Below are positions 31,901 through 45,601 of a stretch of DNA of 49,344 bases, in pieces (the stretch's first letter is position 1; each line of letters starts with the position of its first letter). The stretch is from Saccoglossus kowalevskii. Taxonomy: Eukaryota; Hemichordata; Enteropneusta; Harrimaniidae. A program made the translations under genes and the position numbers. The stretch is from positions 112,896-162,239 of the forward strand of contig NW_003106597.1 in NCBI RefSeq assembly GCF_000003605.2, given 5' to 3'. The notes under the pieces were generated by a model. It was not told where the DNA came from, made no database searches, and saw only the letters and a program-made list of their open reading frames with translations.

Positions 31901-34219
31901 AAATAAAGACAATTCTAGCTCAAAACTAGGTCACGCAAACAATAATTTCAATCGCAAAACACTAAACTTATTTCTTCCCCTGAGTCTTGTTTTACGGTAT
32001 CACACAAAAGTACCGTACACGTGTCGTGTACAGTTTCATATTTACAAACGTTTTATTTACGGAACTATATGGCGTATACAAGTATAAAGTATACAACTAT
32101 TTCTTTTTCTTTCTTCGAGAGGTCATGCCATGGAAACCGAAGATGTGTTGAACTCATTCTATAGTAAAGGCGTCGCGAATAACAATAAAAACTTTTTTTT
32201 TTTTATTTTTACGTTCGTTTTACCTGAATATAATAAAGTCCAAATTACTTGATTTGCATGTGACGTTTTTTCTATTGTTTCTGCTGTCTAAATTATTGCT
32301 AATGACGTGTTGCCGTTATTGTTTAACATTACTAGATAATTCGAAATTAAACGGCAACGTGGCGAACACTCCACGTGAATTGATGAAAAAGTCCGTTGCA
32401 TGGTTATTTGGCTGATCCAATGTCTCAATGATGACGCCTTTGACAATAATGACGAGTTAATCTTATACGTCCACGCTTCTCAATGTTAAAACATGGCAGC
32501 ACGAAACAGCCAACATCGCTAAGTGATATGTACGTAACTTGTTCAATTTACCACTGCGCTAAAAAATCAATACCTTGCTGGCGTTCTTATTTCGGATTAG
32601 TTTGGATTTGTAGTGAGTGACTTTAATACAAGTATATTCACTACAAACCGTCACTGGCTAATTGATTATTTATGTGCTATTGGTTCAATTGAAGGATTAA
32701 ATATAAGTGCTCATTCCAACAATCGATTGGGTAGATTATATTCGATAATATCAACATAATCAATGTCACGCAACACAGTGATCCTAAATAGACACTCAAA
32801 CACTCACATTATTCAAGTGACAAGCTTCGACGTCTTTGTCGAATGGACCCAGTAAAATTTCAAAAGTTTTTTTTACCAATGTTAATGTTATTTTCGTGTT
32901 AATATACGACGAGACATTAAACTCGGAAATGCGATGATTTAAATTGTCTAGTAATTAACATGGTAGAATTTGAGGACGTGATATTATGGCAGTTTTTTAT
33001 GTTACTATTCAGCGTTTTGGAAAGTGTATTGTTGACTGATACGATTACACATATTTGAATCATCGACGGAATTTTTCATTGGAGTAAGACCGTGCCATGA
33101 CTTTAAATGCAGAGTAGGTCAAAAGTTATGAATGCAGTTGAGACGTCAGAGAATCTATGTCCTCTTTTGTTTCATATACATTCTTCGAGAGGTAGAGCAT
33201 TGTGAACGTGTTTTACATTTCCACATAGTCCCTACATCGGACAAGCAATCCTCGTGTACACTTGCATCATATCGGGACATACCACATCGCGCCCCACATC
33301 ATTAATGCACCTACGTCTTAACATATATGTAATATGTTCGTTTGTATGATTTGAAATAATAATAATAATTTTAAAAAATGCGAAAATATAAGACCATATA
33401 TATATCTTGAATATATAACCCTAAGATTTGTAGATAAATCAAATTTAAATATGAAACGATTAATTCAGTATTACAATTCCACTCGAGTGTGAATTAAAAC
33501 GTAATAATCGTCCAACAGTACAGCGGCTAATTTAATTATTAGTTATTACTCAAAATATAAAATGACGTCACATGCTGGAATGCGCTATTATAATTGATTG
33601 TAACAATATATACAAAATAAACTTCACCAAACCGTGTGAACATACGTCAGATTTTGCTGAATAGGCGTTGGAATACTAACAACGAACGCCGTGCTTCCGT
33701 GCAATATTGTGATATACAATATACATACTATATATAAGCTACAGTACTAAGAATACAGTATCAGTATTAAGAACGGATGTATCAGATATAGGCATGCATT
33801 GGTGCAATATTTCAGCGCAGACATTGGACATTGTTCTAGTCAGTTTTACTAGCAAGAAATATTCCAATATAAAGAAAGAATATATTACGATTGTGTAGAA
33901 TGTGAGGAATGTTATGCAATATTTATATAGATCATAATTTAGGTTACTGACAGATAGTATATAATAGTATACCTAATGTTTTTACTATAGATCCAAATAC
34001 ATGCCATTACGTAATCTGACAACCACGATTGAGATCATCTGCAGTAGGACTATAAATCGCTAATTTAATCGTCTTGACAGTTCCAAATTTTCATGCAGAA
34101 ATTTTGTTAATTATTTTTTTAAAAAGGGGGTTGATGTTATGAATTTGTTATTGTATTATATTATTGTTATTTTTCCGACGTTTTTATAGCAAGTATATTG
34201 ATTTCTAACAGCAACTAAT
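28935..34219 (+). other. Probable first coding intron of the GPCR gene, left part
   Basis: AT-rich. 29225-29345 is low-complexity with recurrent TATTACA/ATTACATT words. 31608-31625 is a (GTTT)n run and 31860-31910 an A-rich AAATAAAAC run. No TM4-TM7 exon (a Tyr after the split Arg, PLxxR, a TM6 CWxP or TM7 NPxxY) was recognised in the available frames. Confidence 0.5.
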
Positions 34220-34757
34220 TGTAGTGCGCCACCATGTGTGTATGGATGTTATTAGAATACACGTTCAGGTCGCGTTCGTGTAGGTTCAAGTTCTTTTCTG
34301 GAATACTTGAACTTTTGTCTTGAATTAGCTAATAGGCGTTCTAGAGATTTCAGTTGTGATATGTCGTACCCTGGATAAGGCAAGGTAGATGAAAGTATAT
34401 AAATACAAATTAATCTACGCCTAAATTGAATACAAATTAAGCCTAGATTATTCACATCCCCAATGTGATTGGTAGACACAGCCGTCGTAGAATTAGACGA
34501 CGGACTGCGATTACTGTGAATAGCTTGGAGGCGACCTACTGCTGATTATTTGTTTTGAAGGCGAAATATTGCCAATTGTTTAGAGAATTGTCTGAAGGTA
34601 ACGAATTGTTACTTAGTATTTAGAGTTAGTTTATTACATTGCACAGCTTTTGCTGGAGCTGCATTTATTGCTATTTAGAAGCAGTTTAGACTCATTAGGT
34701 AATCTGTGTTGTGTTCAAAAATAAACTTTTTGTTCATTGATATAACGTGCCATCACA
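34220..34757 (+). mobile_element. Candidate solo LTR
   Basis: About 538 bp starting TGTAGTGCGCCACC and ending GTGCCATCACA (TG...CA with imperfect terminal inversion TGTAGTG/CATCACA). A TATA box (TATATAAATA) lies near 34395 and AATAAA near 34721, in LTR-like order. No flanking 5-bp duplication was found and no internal retroelement genes adjoin it, so this is a tentative call. Confidence 0.35.
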
Positions 34758-37700
34758 TATTTCGCCCTTCTGTCGGCAATGTGCACCATATCTCGCCAGG
34801 AAATTGCATGATTACATTTTTTACCGCGGAGTGCCAATTACGCCGATGAAAATAAAAACTAATATACAGACAATGAATGGGAATTAATCAACAATTAAGA
34901 TTCATCTAAAAAAACTGCAAGATCCAATATTCCCAGTGTCTGTGTTATCCAATTAGCCGTTACAAATTCTGGGAAATTTGGAAAATTATCAATAATAGTT
35001 TAAATGAGGCAAATTACATTATTATACCGTCGAAACGAAAGTTACTTACTGGTCACCTCCACGAGGCAACGTTTCGGAAATAACTGATTGACGCATTGAC
35101 GCATTCATGGCAAGTAGAATCCTCGTACACATGCCTATATTTAGATGACTGAATTCGGTCACAAAAAATACCATAAGCATCCTTGAAGTGTCAGGAATGA
35201 TACCCATCTTTGCAGCTCACATGTGCATTTGTGTTTTTTTAAATATGTCAGGAATATCGGTTGAAATATGGTTTACAAATTCTATATTATAATTACATTA
35301 TGAAAATATTTGTAATGTCTACCAAATAATATTTTCTTAAAACATACATTATTATGCATAGTATCAAACACACATAGTAACGATGACGTGTTCAAAGCGA
35401 TTGTAAATGTTTTCTGGGTGATGTTTTGTGACAATTTTCTGTTCTACTGTAGTGAGTTTTTTTTGCGAGATGAACTGTTCGGCTTAAACTGTCAGCACCT
35501 AATGCAATATGCAGCAAACAATCTGTGGTGGTTTTTATTCGTGTTTCGGGGATATTTTAGACATTCATGTTTATCAATATTGTACCTTTTTATAATTTGC
35601 ACGCGTATAAGATTGTTCTGATGATACCATACATAACTCCATTACAAACGACAAACATTGAATTATTTGACTTTAATTGTGACCAAGTGTATTTTTTTAA
35701 TAATTAATAAGATTATGATGATTAATAATTATTTATTATAAGATTCAATAATAAAAATGTATAAAATAACAGTTTCAGATGATATACCATTTTTGCTGGA
35801 TACCACGTAATAAACGAAAGCATTATCATGGCATTTGAATAATCAATGAAGCAATTCATCTGTAAATTGGTATTATCTATGTTTTAATTGCTGCAAAGAT
35901 TCGATCTTCAAATGAATTTATTTATGAAAGACGAATTATATTAGCTTGCTAACCAAAAAAAAATCAACTGATAATGTAATGTTTGCACATTTACTCCTAA
36001 TTATTTTTAGTGTGTTCATGGTTCACATCTGTGAAAGCGTGTTATAAACAAATTATTCAAATCAACGACAAATCATTAAAAAAAGCTCGGGAGATACAAT
36101 AAATAACATTCGATTACAGACAACCATATAAATACGAGATAATTAATCACTATTCTATCTAGAAATTGGACAATCGATGAAGTAATATTAAATCTGACAT
36201 CTGCAATGCATGAAACCTTTAAAGGGCATGCTATTTCCACGATTTCATACAGCGCAAATAAGATTTTAGGATTGAGCTCTCAACATCAAACAAAATAAAG
36301 TCATGATAGCATACCCCGGGATCAAGGACATGAAATTGGACATTAATCACATTACTTAGGCAGTGAAGTTGATAAGCCTGTCTTTACTGGCGACACTGCT
36401 TTAATAATTCTAATGGTGTACATATTTATTTATATTCCACAGTAATTATTTTAATATGTGCCAGCTATGGTCATTTTGTCGGTTGTTGGAGAGACGTAAT
36501 TTTAATGGATGCTCTGTGCAACATTCAAATGTCATAAGTTGAGTGATATGCTTTATAATATTCTAAAAAATGATGCACATACAGTAGTTTTTTATATTGT
36601 GTCAATTTGTCACATGGGCCGTGTTGGTTCAAATATATATAACTGGTTCACTAGCTTGTACAAGTTTTGATATTACACAGTATCTGAAAATGTAAATGTG
36701 GTTAACAGGCGTGAACCTGATGTTTGGTTGTTCTAATAGGCGAATGGACATTGTAACTTCAGTACTGATTTACAAAAGCATATTTTGACATTGACGCCCG
36801 TATTTGAATGACAAGACAGCACCAATAAACAAACCACCGAAGTGTCACTTCTGTATCAGACTGAAGTAATAATAATAAATGTCTTAGGACAAAAGTTGTA
36901 TAGGGACGTTTACAAGTCCATGGCCGCAAAACAAATGACTGGCAATCATTGTTAAAACAATCAACAAGAACTAAACATAAACAACTGACTAGTACACTAC
37001 ACACCATGGTCATTTACAAACCCCAACACACAAAACTAATGACTGACAACCATTGACAAAACAATTCACAAAGAACAAATCAAAAACAACTGAAAAACAA
37101 CCTGCACTACATAGTCAAATCGGTAGGAAAATATTCATATGGACCCCATGCTATAAATGATAGGTGGTGTTTCTGGTCACATCAAAGAGCAGTTTACACT
37201 ACAACTGAACTCCATGAGACAAGTTAGAAATGACAATTCATCTTCTATTTACTTCATATCGCACCCCCGTAATAACAGCATCTGTAAAATGCACGGGTAA
37301 AAGTACGGGTGACCGTGGCTTATAAACTGATTCATTTGACTATATTAAATAATGATGTAGCTATTGGTGGAAGAAGGGAAGATTTCATAACTGAGAAAAA
37401 TTTAATAAAATAACGACACTGCAATTTAAGTGATTGAGTAAAGAGAAAATTTATGTTAATTATATTTATAGTTTAGTGTATAAAACAAGTATATATAATT
37501 ACACACTTGTAATATTTGTCAATGAGAATTGATCCCACGGAAGGATACCTATATGGAATGCAGCGTATATTGAGTACCGCAGTTAAGTTAGTGAGTGAAA
37601 GCAGGTGTATGTTAATCGTGGTAGACAACAATTGTTTGCTCTCCATTTGAGTAGTCATCTTCTTTATTGAAAAGAGAGAATATATTCACAGTACACGGTA

Positions 37701-38954
37701 TTTATGCATTTGGGCGAGTGAGTGAAATTTTGCCCACCTTTTTCGAACTAGAAAATAAACTGGCGGAATGCAGTAGTTCCCTTGTCAGAAGTAATTAACC
37801 TTCGGCATTTGAAGTATGATGACAAAATCAGATGGAATGTTATTCACTTGATGCGGTACAGTGTCTGTTGAGAGAAACGAGAACGTTATTTGTTTGGTAT
37901 TTTGGATGCAAATTAAGTACAGAAGTGTGAACTTTCTTTAAATTCTTGACATTTTCATTGTCGCCCAAATAGACACCAAGTAATTGTAGACCTGTAATAT
38001 TTCAGTGGTTACAGTTGTAATGACAATTACTAATTACAATTACAGTGGCAAGATAAGCATATAACACGTGTTAGATTCATTTGAACTGCAATAAGTGAAG
38101 GCCACTTAATAGAAACTAACAGTGTGGTTCGTACGCTGTTCATGTGCTCTAGGACATAGAAAAAACATGCGGACAAATGTGATAGGTGTAACTGCACCAC
38201 CATTGTAAAATAGGTCAATTAGGTGAACCTCGACATTTTTATTTGAGGAGCGTCGCAGTAAAGACGCTTCACCTACATTTACAAATTATACTGATCACCT
38301 TTATTTCTTGCCCCAATAAATAATACACTCGTCGCATAGAACATGACATTTAGAAAGGTCACTGCGAGAAAGCCGAGTTCTACTTACTTCAATGTGTCGT
38401 GATTAAAATCAAGGATATACACGATCCAACAAAATATGTCTCCAGGATGTACGTTTTAGAGCCATCTTATGGTTATTTGAAGTCGTTTTTGTGAGATACA
38501 GGGAACGTGTGTAATATATATAATATATATTTTGTCGCCCTATATGTCTTAGCTAGATGTATCTGTGTTAATACTTCATATAAAACGGATTCTGGATATG
38601 TTATTATTATTTTATTGTTTATAAGGACGAGTACGCCCAGCGTCTATCAATAATGCAGTAATATTATATTTCATAGCTGTGCCTGGAAAAAAGCACCGCT
38701 TTCTTCCCTTCATGTTCTCCTAGATTCACACGTTATCGCGACGGGCGGCGAGTCATTGCATAATGTAAACATATATATATATATATATGATAAGGGTTTG
38801 AGATGCACTAACTTTAATTAAGAACTATGAGTTGAAATAGATAAGTCAGTAGTAAACTTCCTTTTTGATTTTCATCTTAATCATCTGGTGAATATAAACC
38901 CTTGCGAATAATATTAATTATTATTCGGATGTGCAAAAAACATCATCAATCCAA
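34758..38954. other. Non-coding, probably intronic or intergenic
   Basis: AT-rich DNA. The only structure seen is the local duplication at 36925-37115 and a short TA run at 38770-38788. A 77-codon plus frame at 35388-35621 is hydrophobic but has no GPCR motifs. Confidence 0.45.
36925..37115 (+). repeat. Local direct duplication, period about 104 bp
   Basis: GCAAAACAAATGACTGGCAA at about 36927 recurs as ACAAAACTAATGACTGACAA at about 37030. Similar following text is AAAACAATCAACAAGAACTA against AAAACAATTCACAAAGAACA, then AAACAACTGA in both. Confidence 0.75.
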
Positions 38955-39091
38955 TTACATGCGATCATTATAAGTAAAATTACACCTTTTCTGTAACTCA
39001 AATTTAAAACATATGTATCCCGCCCTACGTATGACGTATTCAATGCAGCACCAAGCATTATTGATAAAATTCATAACGTATCTCGAATGTC

Positions 39092-39094
<3 letters not shown>

Positions 39095-39142
<48 letters not shown>
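39095..39142. repeat. (TA)24 microsatellite
   Basis: 48 uninterrupted bases of TA. Open frames on both strands spanning it encode Tyr-Ile repeats and are not genes. Confidence 0.99.
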
Positions 39143-39143
<1 letters not shown>

Positions 39144-42069
39144 GAAGTTGTTCTGTTGTAAACGTAAACCAAACGATTTGGTGCATGCTATGGTACGAGG
39201 ATTGATGCACATTTGACTATACCACTGTTTCGAATGTGTTACTGTTGAAGGTACGTGATATAAGTGATATCAAATCATCAATGGTGGGGCCAATTTCAAC
39301 TCACAATTAAAATTGCCGCAGTACAAACACATCATAATGATATAGTCATTATAAGTTTTGTAGAAACTAATAGTGAAGAAAATTCAGTCAGCTGTTGTAC
39401 TTCGGGCACATAAATACATGATATTTAAATATCTAATCTATGTTAGATGAAATAAAACCCACTTCATCAGCAAACACTTATTAGGACAAAGCACACAATA
39501 CGCCGCAGGTAGATATCAGTTGACGTGATCAAATGGCAACTATACCATCAATTTACTCGTTAATGTACGTGAGAAGTAGTCTACTTCACTCAAGATGCGA
39601 ATATAAAGTTGCGTTTATTGCGTCACATTGTGAATATGATATTGCCATTCTAGTTTAATCTTATCTCACGATTTTTTAGGAACCCATCAATCATTAACAC
39701 AATAACGTGACGTCATCCGAAGTGCAAGTCATTCAATTGCATTATGTTATTACATTAACAAAATTAATGGGATATTTCTAGTTATGGTATACAATTAATA
39801 CCAATTCACATCTATACAATTAGACAAACCCAGAGCGGTCTACGAGGTGATTGTTACACTACAGGTTACTTACTATGTATGGAATACCCATAACGCTGTC
39901 GTGACCAACATAAAAGTGTATTCTATTAAAGTAGAACGCTACACAAAGTGAAAATATTGCCATTTTCTTTATCTTCGATATATCATATTACAAGGATGAA
40001 CAAAATTAATTTAAAAAATGGGCACCGCACTCAGTTCAGAAACGAATGATCAATACAATACAGTGACAATACCATGTTTTTGTCTGTTTTATGGCATTTT
40101 ACCATTGTTTTTTTTTTCTCAAAATATTGCAAGGCAATATTTGATGTATAGATGTATTAAAAATTGTATTGGGCGTCCAACGTAGATATGTGTTTTCAAT
40201 GTGGTTTATGGAAACCGCTACTGAAATGGCAGTTTATGCACATTATTTCATCGTTTGACAGTAAACTAAAAAAGTTGGAGACAGAATTTAATACGAAATA
40301 TTGTCACTGCTATATGCGAAATAATATGCATTACATGCCTAATGTTGCAAACTCGAATCTCGTGTTTTTATGTTCGTACACGTGACTTTAATTTCGAATG
40401 GCAATGTTGGGCTACTGTCACAAATCGCTCTAAAATACACAAATACAATCATTGGACATATATTGCATATGAAATATGCATTGTATTTTAATCTAATTCA
40501 CCATATTCAATTTGTTGAATAGCATACTTGTATTGTGTGTAGCATTTTTTTCAAACATTACCATTTAGATCCACGTGAATGAAAACTCACACTCGCAATT
40601 TATATTCAGTGATATTACAGATGTAACCTGGTGGTGTTTTTTTCTGTTGTCAGAAATCACGTTATAATTATATTATTAGTAAAAAGGATACTAACATTTC
40701 AGTTTCAACATGCGGAAATAAAACATGGGTGAGTGCGTGTTCTTTACCGCATCTTGACAGATCTTGCAAAGTATGCAGTTATCTCCAGTGGCAGAAAATT
40801 GAGATGAACGCGATGTAACATGAAGCCACACCGATACGATTACAAATGCCTAACGCAACCAGCTGTTGAACAATTTGATATCAAGTATTCATGGCGAGTT
40901 TGTGTAAACGTGTCATTAACACTAATACTGAGTTATTCAAATGACAAATTGTTCGATAACTATAAGTATTGTGTTCCACTGTTCCATTTGATACAACCGA
41001 ATGGATATTTTTGATATCCCAATCTCAGATATCCGATTTCATTTTGGTAGACGCATGCATATTAAAATATTTATAATCGGAATGTAGTAAATAATAATAT
41101 TTCCTCTATACACTGGTAGTTTCAGACATTTATCAAGGTAATTTTTTTTCAAACAGATGTACGCATAGTTATAAGTCCTACGAGTATCTATAATGAGGTG
41201 AGTTACTGTAAAATCATTAATTGTTCAATGGTTTTTAATTTCGCTATTCCCCCTAATAAGTAAAAATGCGCCACATTAAATCCACATAAACACGTAGAAT
41301 AATAATAGAACACATTGTTACATTCTCATATCAGCCCTAGAAAACCAATTGACCTTAAACTACTCTACCTGTGATATCCATTACCCCCAAACAAAAGTCT
41401 CACAACCTCTTGTCAATTTGAAATTCTGATTTTAAATCTTGGTTAAATAATATTGGCAGGAAAGACCTGTTGTTATTAGTAACAATATAATATATCCATT
41501 CTAACATGATATACATTCAACTACCTAAAGATTAGATGCTGCATTTGTTAAAATAAGCTGAAGAAGATCGATGACATCGATGAGGTCATTATGTGTGAGA
41601 TATCTACATACTACAGTGCAGAGAAGTGTATTGTACTGTGAAATATATTGTACTTTTTGCTTTACGGGTAAAATAAAGACGATCACATATCAGTGCAACA
41701 AAAAAATGTAATTTGAAACCCAGTCAGCAGGTTCGTGATACAGCTCCCCTGCCACGTTCCAAGAAAAAACATAAAACATTTACAGCACAGAAAAACACAA
41801 ACACACGCTCGCTGCTGTCAGTGTGTGCGAAGATAACCCGCTAAGAGAACGACATTCATGGATTCTGTGGGTGTTCTATAAACTTGGTTGTGCAGTCGTG
41901 TGGGTAAATGTCAATATTACAATATTGTGAAGCCTAAGAACAATTGTTTCTGTAAATACAACAATTTTTGTTCATTGTAAACGATTTTGTGTCCAGGAAC
42001 AGAAATTTTTAAAGAAAACGAAGCGCGTTATTTTATGGGTCACAAACTTGGGCGATTTGTTCATAGACC
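39143..42069. other. Non-coding, nothing recognised
   Basis: AT-rich. Short frames at 40164-40385 and 40820-41014 show no domain. Confidence 0.45.
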
Positions 42070-42340
42070 ATTGCTATCCATAATCGTTACGGCGAAGGTG
42101 AATCGCAACTTTGGCCAAGCACGCTAAAAAGCAAAACATGTTTTGATCCTGGTTAGTTGTATGTACCAGACAAGACGTGATGTTCGTTAAAAAGTGAATT
42201 AGATTGCTATTTGATAAAAAAAGATGTATTTGAAATGAGTCGACCTCATCGCAGAAAGGGCACTTATCAGAAATATTCAGACGAATTTTGAACAAAAATC
42301 CCCAAGTTTAAAGGCACTGTGCGCATTTTTTTAATAACTG
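42070..42340 (-). pseudogene. LINE remnant: C-terminal zinc-finger of a reverse transcriptase (zf-RVT type)
   Basis: The minus-strand frame reads FKIRLNISDKCPFCDEVDSF followed by IHLFL. This fits the C-terminal CxxC...H zinc-binding segment of LINE polymerases (usual pattern: C-P-x-C, Glu-rich, then xxHLFxxC). The final Cys of that pattern is missing here (LFLSNSN). The surrounding 42340-42500 minus-strand sequence is frame-broken, so only a fragment survives. Confidence 0.55.
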
Positions 42341-45300
42341 GTGCTTTATTCTGGAAATTGGATTTACTTTGGATCGGAAAAGCGCAATTCAAAGATAGTG
42401 CGAATAGGGTTGGTTGCATTTGAGTTCTAGTTGAGTGTCTTTTCATTTAGTGGGGATAGAATCGTGGATAATCTTATGACTGAGCTGAATAATTTGCTGA
42501 GATTGGATTTTCATTTAATCTATAGGAAATCAGCGGAAACGAATTAGGTTTTATTGTTTTTTTTAACAACGCCACTAACATTAGTTATTACCACATTCTC
42601 AAAGTGCTTCAGTGCAAAATGTTTTTAATGAAATGAAGAATGATTGTGAAAAAGTGTTTTATTGAGAATATCATTAGGGTTACTATCGTTAAATTTTCTT
42701 TAACAACAGACTTCTAACACTGACGGAGTTTACAATAGAATGATGGTAGGTGACATAAATGTGCATTCTTGTGCATCAAATGTAGTTCGTTGAAGTTTGT
42801 TGGTAAGTTGGCTTGCACAATTAGTGGAATAGTGTTTCAAAAGATATAACGTAGAGGGCAGTGAACATTGAACAGCCTAGCCTAAAACCCATATCCAACG
42901 TCATGGGTGAAGTGAGTACCCGAGACTAAACATGATCAGAGAACCAGAGATTAGACATGAGCATAAATGAACATATATAAGTTAACATTGTTTTGTCTTT
43001 AAACACAATTGCATGGGCAAAGTGACTATACACAAGGCTAAAGTTACCAAAAATACGATGTCGAAAACTGAAGCTCGAAGTAGTCGCCTTTTCGGTGAAA
43101 TTAGTCGCGTGATGGACAAACTGAAAAATGACAGATACAATAATCTGCGAGAAACTGTCTGAATAGGGTTTAGCCTCTCGTTATATTAAAGTTTGCGGAC
43201 AGTTCGCAAAGGACCTCGGGAAGTTGTCAACTTGTACCCTGAGGTTCGCTTGACTTAACTGGATGTCAATAAATTGCGCCCTCTGAAGACATGGACATAA
43301 CCCAGCGGCCATCATTTTTTTTACTTGCAAGTGATTTAATGTACGTTATCGACGTATAGCATAAGTAATAAGTAATGCAGTCTCTTATTTAATATGTTAT
43401 ACATATTTGGTATTTAATATGTCATACATATTTGTAATAACAAATCGCCATTTTAGATTAACCTTCCTCCCAGCATGCACTGCAGCAATCGATTCTAATC
43501 TGGGTAAACTCACAAAAGATAAAAATATAACTCACAAAGGTCGTTACGTATACAATTTCAATTTCACTATATAAAAGAATAAAACTGTACAAAATACATA
43601 AAAATTACAAATACTTTGACCTAAAATACAACCACTCTGTAGAACATAAATATCTGTTGATAAAACATTCAAATTTTACTTCTTGAACTGTTTATCAATG
43701 ACCATGCAGCCACTCATTACATTTTAGTCCTGTATCATTTCATATCAATACTTTGAGGGTACAATTGTTAGGGGGAAACCCTAGAAACAGTTTTGTGCAT
43801 GTAATGATGAACGTCCTGTCGTCAGTGGATGGGATACTAAACTCGTAAATGTTTTCATCTCTTTTTGTCTGGCGATTTCTTCCTTTTTGAGCAAAAGTGT
43901 AATATTATAATTTTTCTAGTACAGGAGAATGACAAAACACCATCAACAATCAGGCTTGAGAAACAGCACACTCATCTTTAAATTCTAGATGAGGCAAAAA
44001 CAAAAAAACGGAAAAGCTAAAACAAGCATGACTGACAGGGTAGGTCGCGAGGGTATAGATTATTCGATGCCCAAATTTGGTTCTGACAAAAACTCCGTTA
44101 GGCATTCTGTCTATGATAAAATCGGTATAGTTTCAGAAGTACGAATGTATGTTTCAGTTATTCAGTCACGACTTTGGGGACGCGGATTCACTTTTTCAAA
44201 CAAGCTAACTTAGGAAAAAAAATTGCAACTAAAGCCACACCTAGCAGGTATTATTCTCTGATTGGATTACAAGTTGTGCACAGCGCATGATTTTATAACG
44301 ACACCGAACTTATTTTGACCCCCAGCAAAACACACTGCTGGGCTGTGAATCACGCTGATTTCCAAGTTAACATTGCATTCGTGGTCCGTCGTCAGGAATA
44401 ATTTTATTATACACTCACATATACCACTATGTTAATTTAGATATAAGTTCTCGGCTATTTATCTCACACAACAATTTATGGTAACGCGAAAAAACTCGAT
44501 CGAAAGAGGAAAAACAAAACTGATACAGTTGTCCCAGCTACATCAGCAAGTATACTATAATTGGAATGCAACTTTTACTCACACATGGTTTAGTTTTATA
44601 ACGATACGGAAAAGATTCGGGCCGAAGCAATCATTCGTAAAGCGATTAAGGCCCACAGCAAAACACATTTTTCTAGAACAAATAATTCATGCTGTTTGCT
44701 ACAGAACCGTGAGCGGCGCCGATTATCTGTTTTTGCGTCTGCGAGAGTCTGGTTGATTTGATTACCATGTTCCTTACGTGATCCAGAGACATTAACTAAA
44801 TTACCATACGTTCATGGATATCAAACTCAACTGTTACCTTAGAAGTCTGCCGCGGCTTTTCATCGCAATTATTACTAATATGAGTGAATGGGATTTTTTT
44901 AGACAAAATCATACGTACAATACATTTGACGCAACTACAATAGCAATACTAAGATTACATATTATTAAACAGTGAGCAAAATTGAATTCGACCCAAGCAG
45001 TTTGCCATATCTTTATTAGTAAAGTGATCGAGATCTACACCAAAATAGGTGAGTCAATTTGGTGCCGTTGTTTTCAGAAACAGTCGCTGATACAAATCAC
45101 CGTACGATCCTTGTTCTGTATCCGTTCAACACTCTCTCCACAAATATGTGGAGTCAGTGAGTTGTAACATTGAAACTTGCCAATTCAAGATGGTGCAAAT
45201 AAGCTACCATAGACCACCGGTGACAGTACTGCCAAAACATGTCAACTTGTTATAAAGTAGTGACAGACATGGCATGAATTACGTAAGATCGGGGCTAAGG

Positions 45301-45601
45301 CGACAGGGGGATTACTGAAGATTCAACTGTCGATGTCACCGGGATAAATATTTCGGTGGGGCGTCAATGTCATAATTTACAGAATGGTCGCTGAGACATA
45401 TGATATATGAAAAACTGAGTAAAATCATTAAATTAGTCATACATAGAAATAAGCAATAAATAAAATACGAAGCCTATAACTATATTGGATTGTAGATTGC
45501 AGTTTACTCAAATGAAAACTTTGTTCATGATTGCTGTTTGTGTGAAAGAATATCAAATAAAAGTTGACGCATATCAAATAATTGTATGCATATTAGTCAA
45601 C
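42341..45601. other. Non-coding, nothing recognised
   Basis: AT-rich. 43386-43434 is a 25-bp direct repeat. A 92-codon plus frame at 44478-44756 has an ATG and a basic composition but no domain I recognise. Confidence 0.4.
43386..43434 (+). repeat. 25-bp direct repeat, two copies
   Basis: TATTTAATATGTTATACATA plus TTTGG, then TATTTAATATGTCATACATA plus TTTG, immediately adjacent and differing at one base. Confidence 0.85.

Noticed and set aside
32015-32031. Palindrome GTACACGTGTCGTGTAC with an E-box
   Set aside because: A single short palindrome in AT-rich DNA with no associated promoter or gene start.
35388-35621. Hydrophobic 77-codon frame as a candidate later GPCR exon
   Set aside because: It lacks the TM4-TM7 landmarks (W in TM4, P in TM5, CWxP, NPxxY) and has no convincing acceptor in frame.
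44478-44756. 92-codon frame with ATG
   Set aside because: Basic and low in recognisable pattern. No family, no duplicate and no splice evidence.
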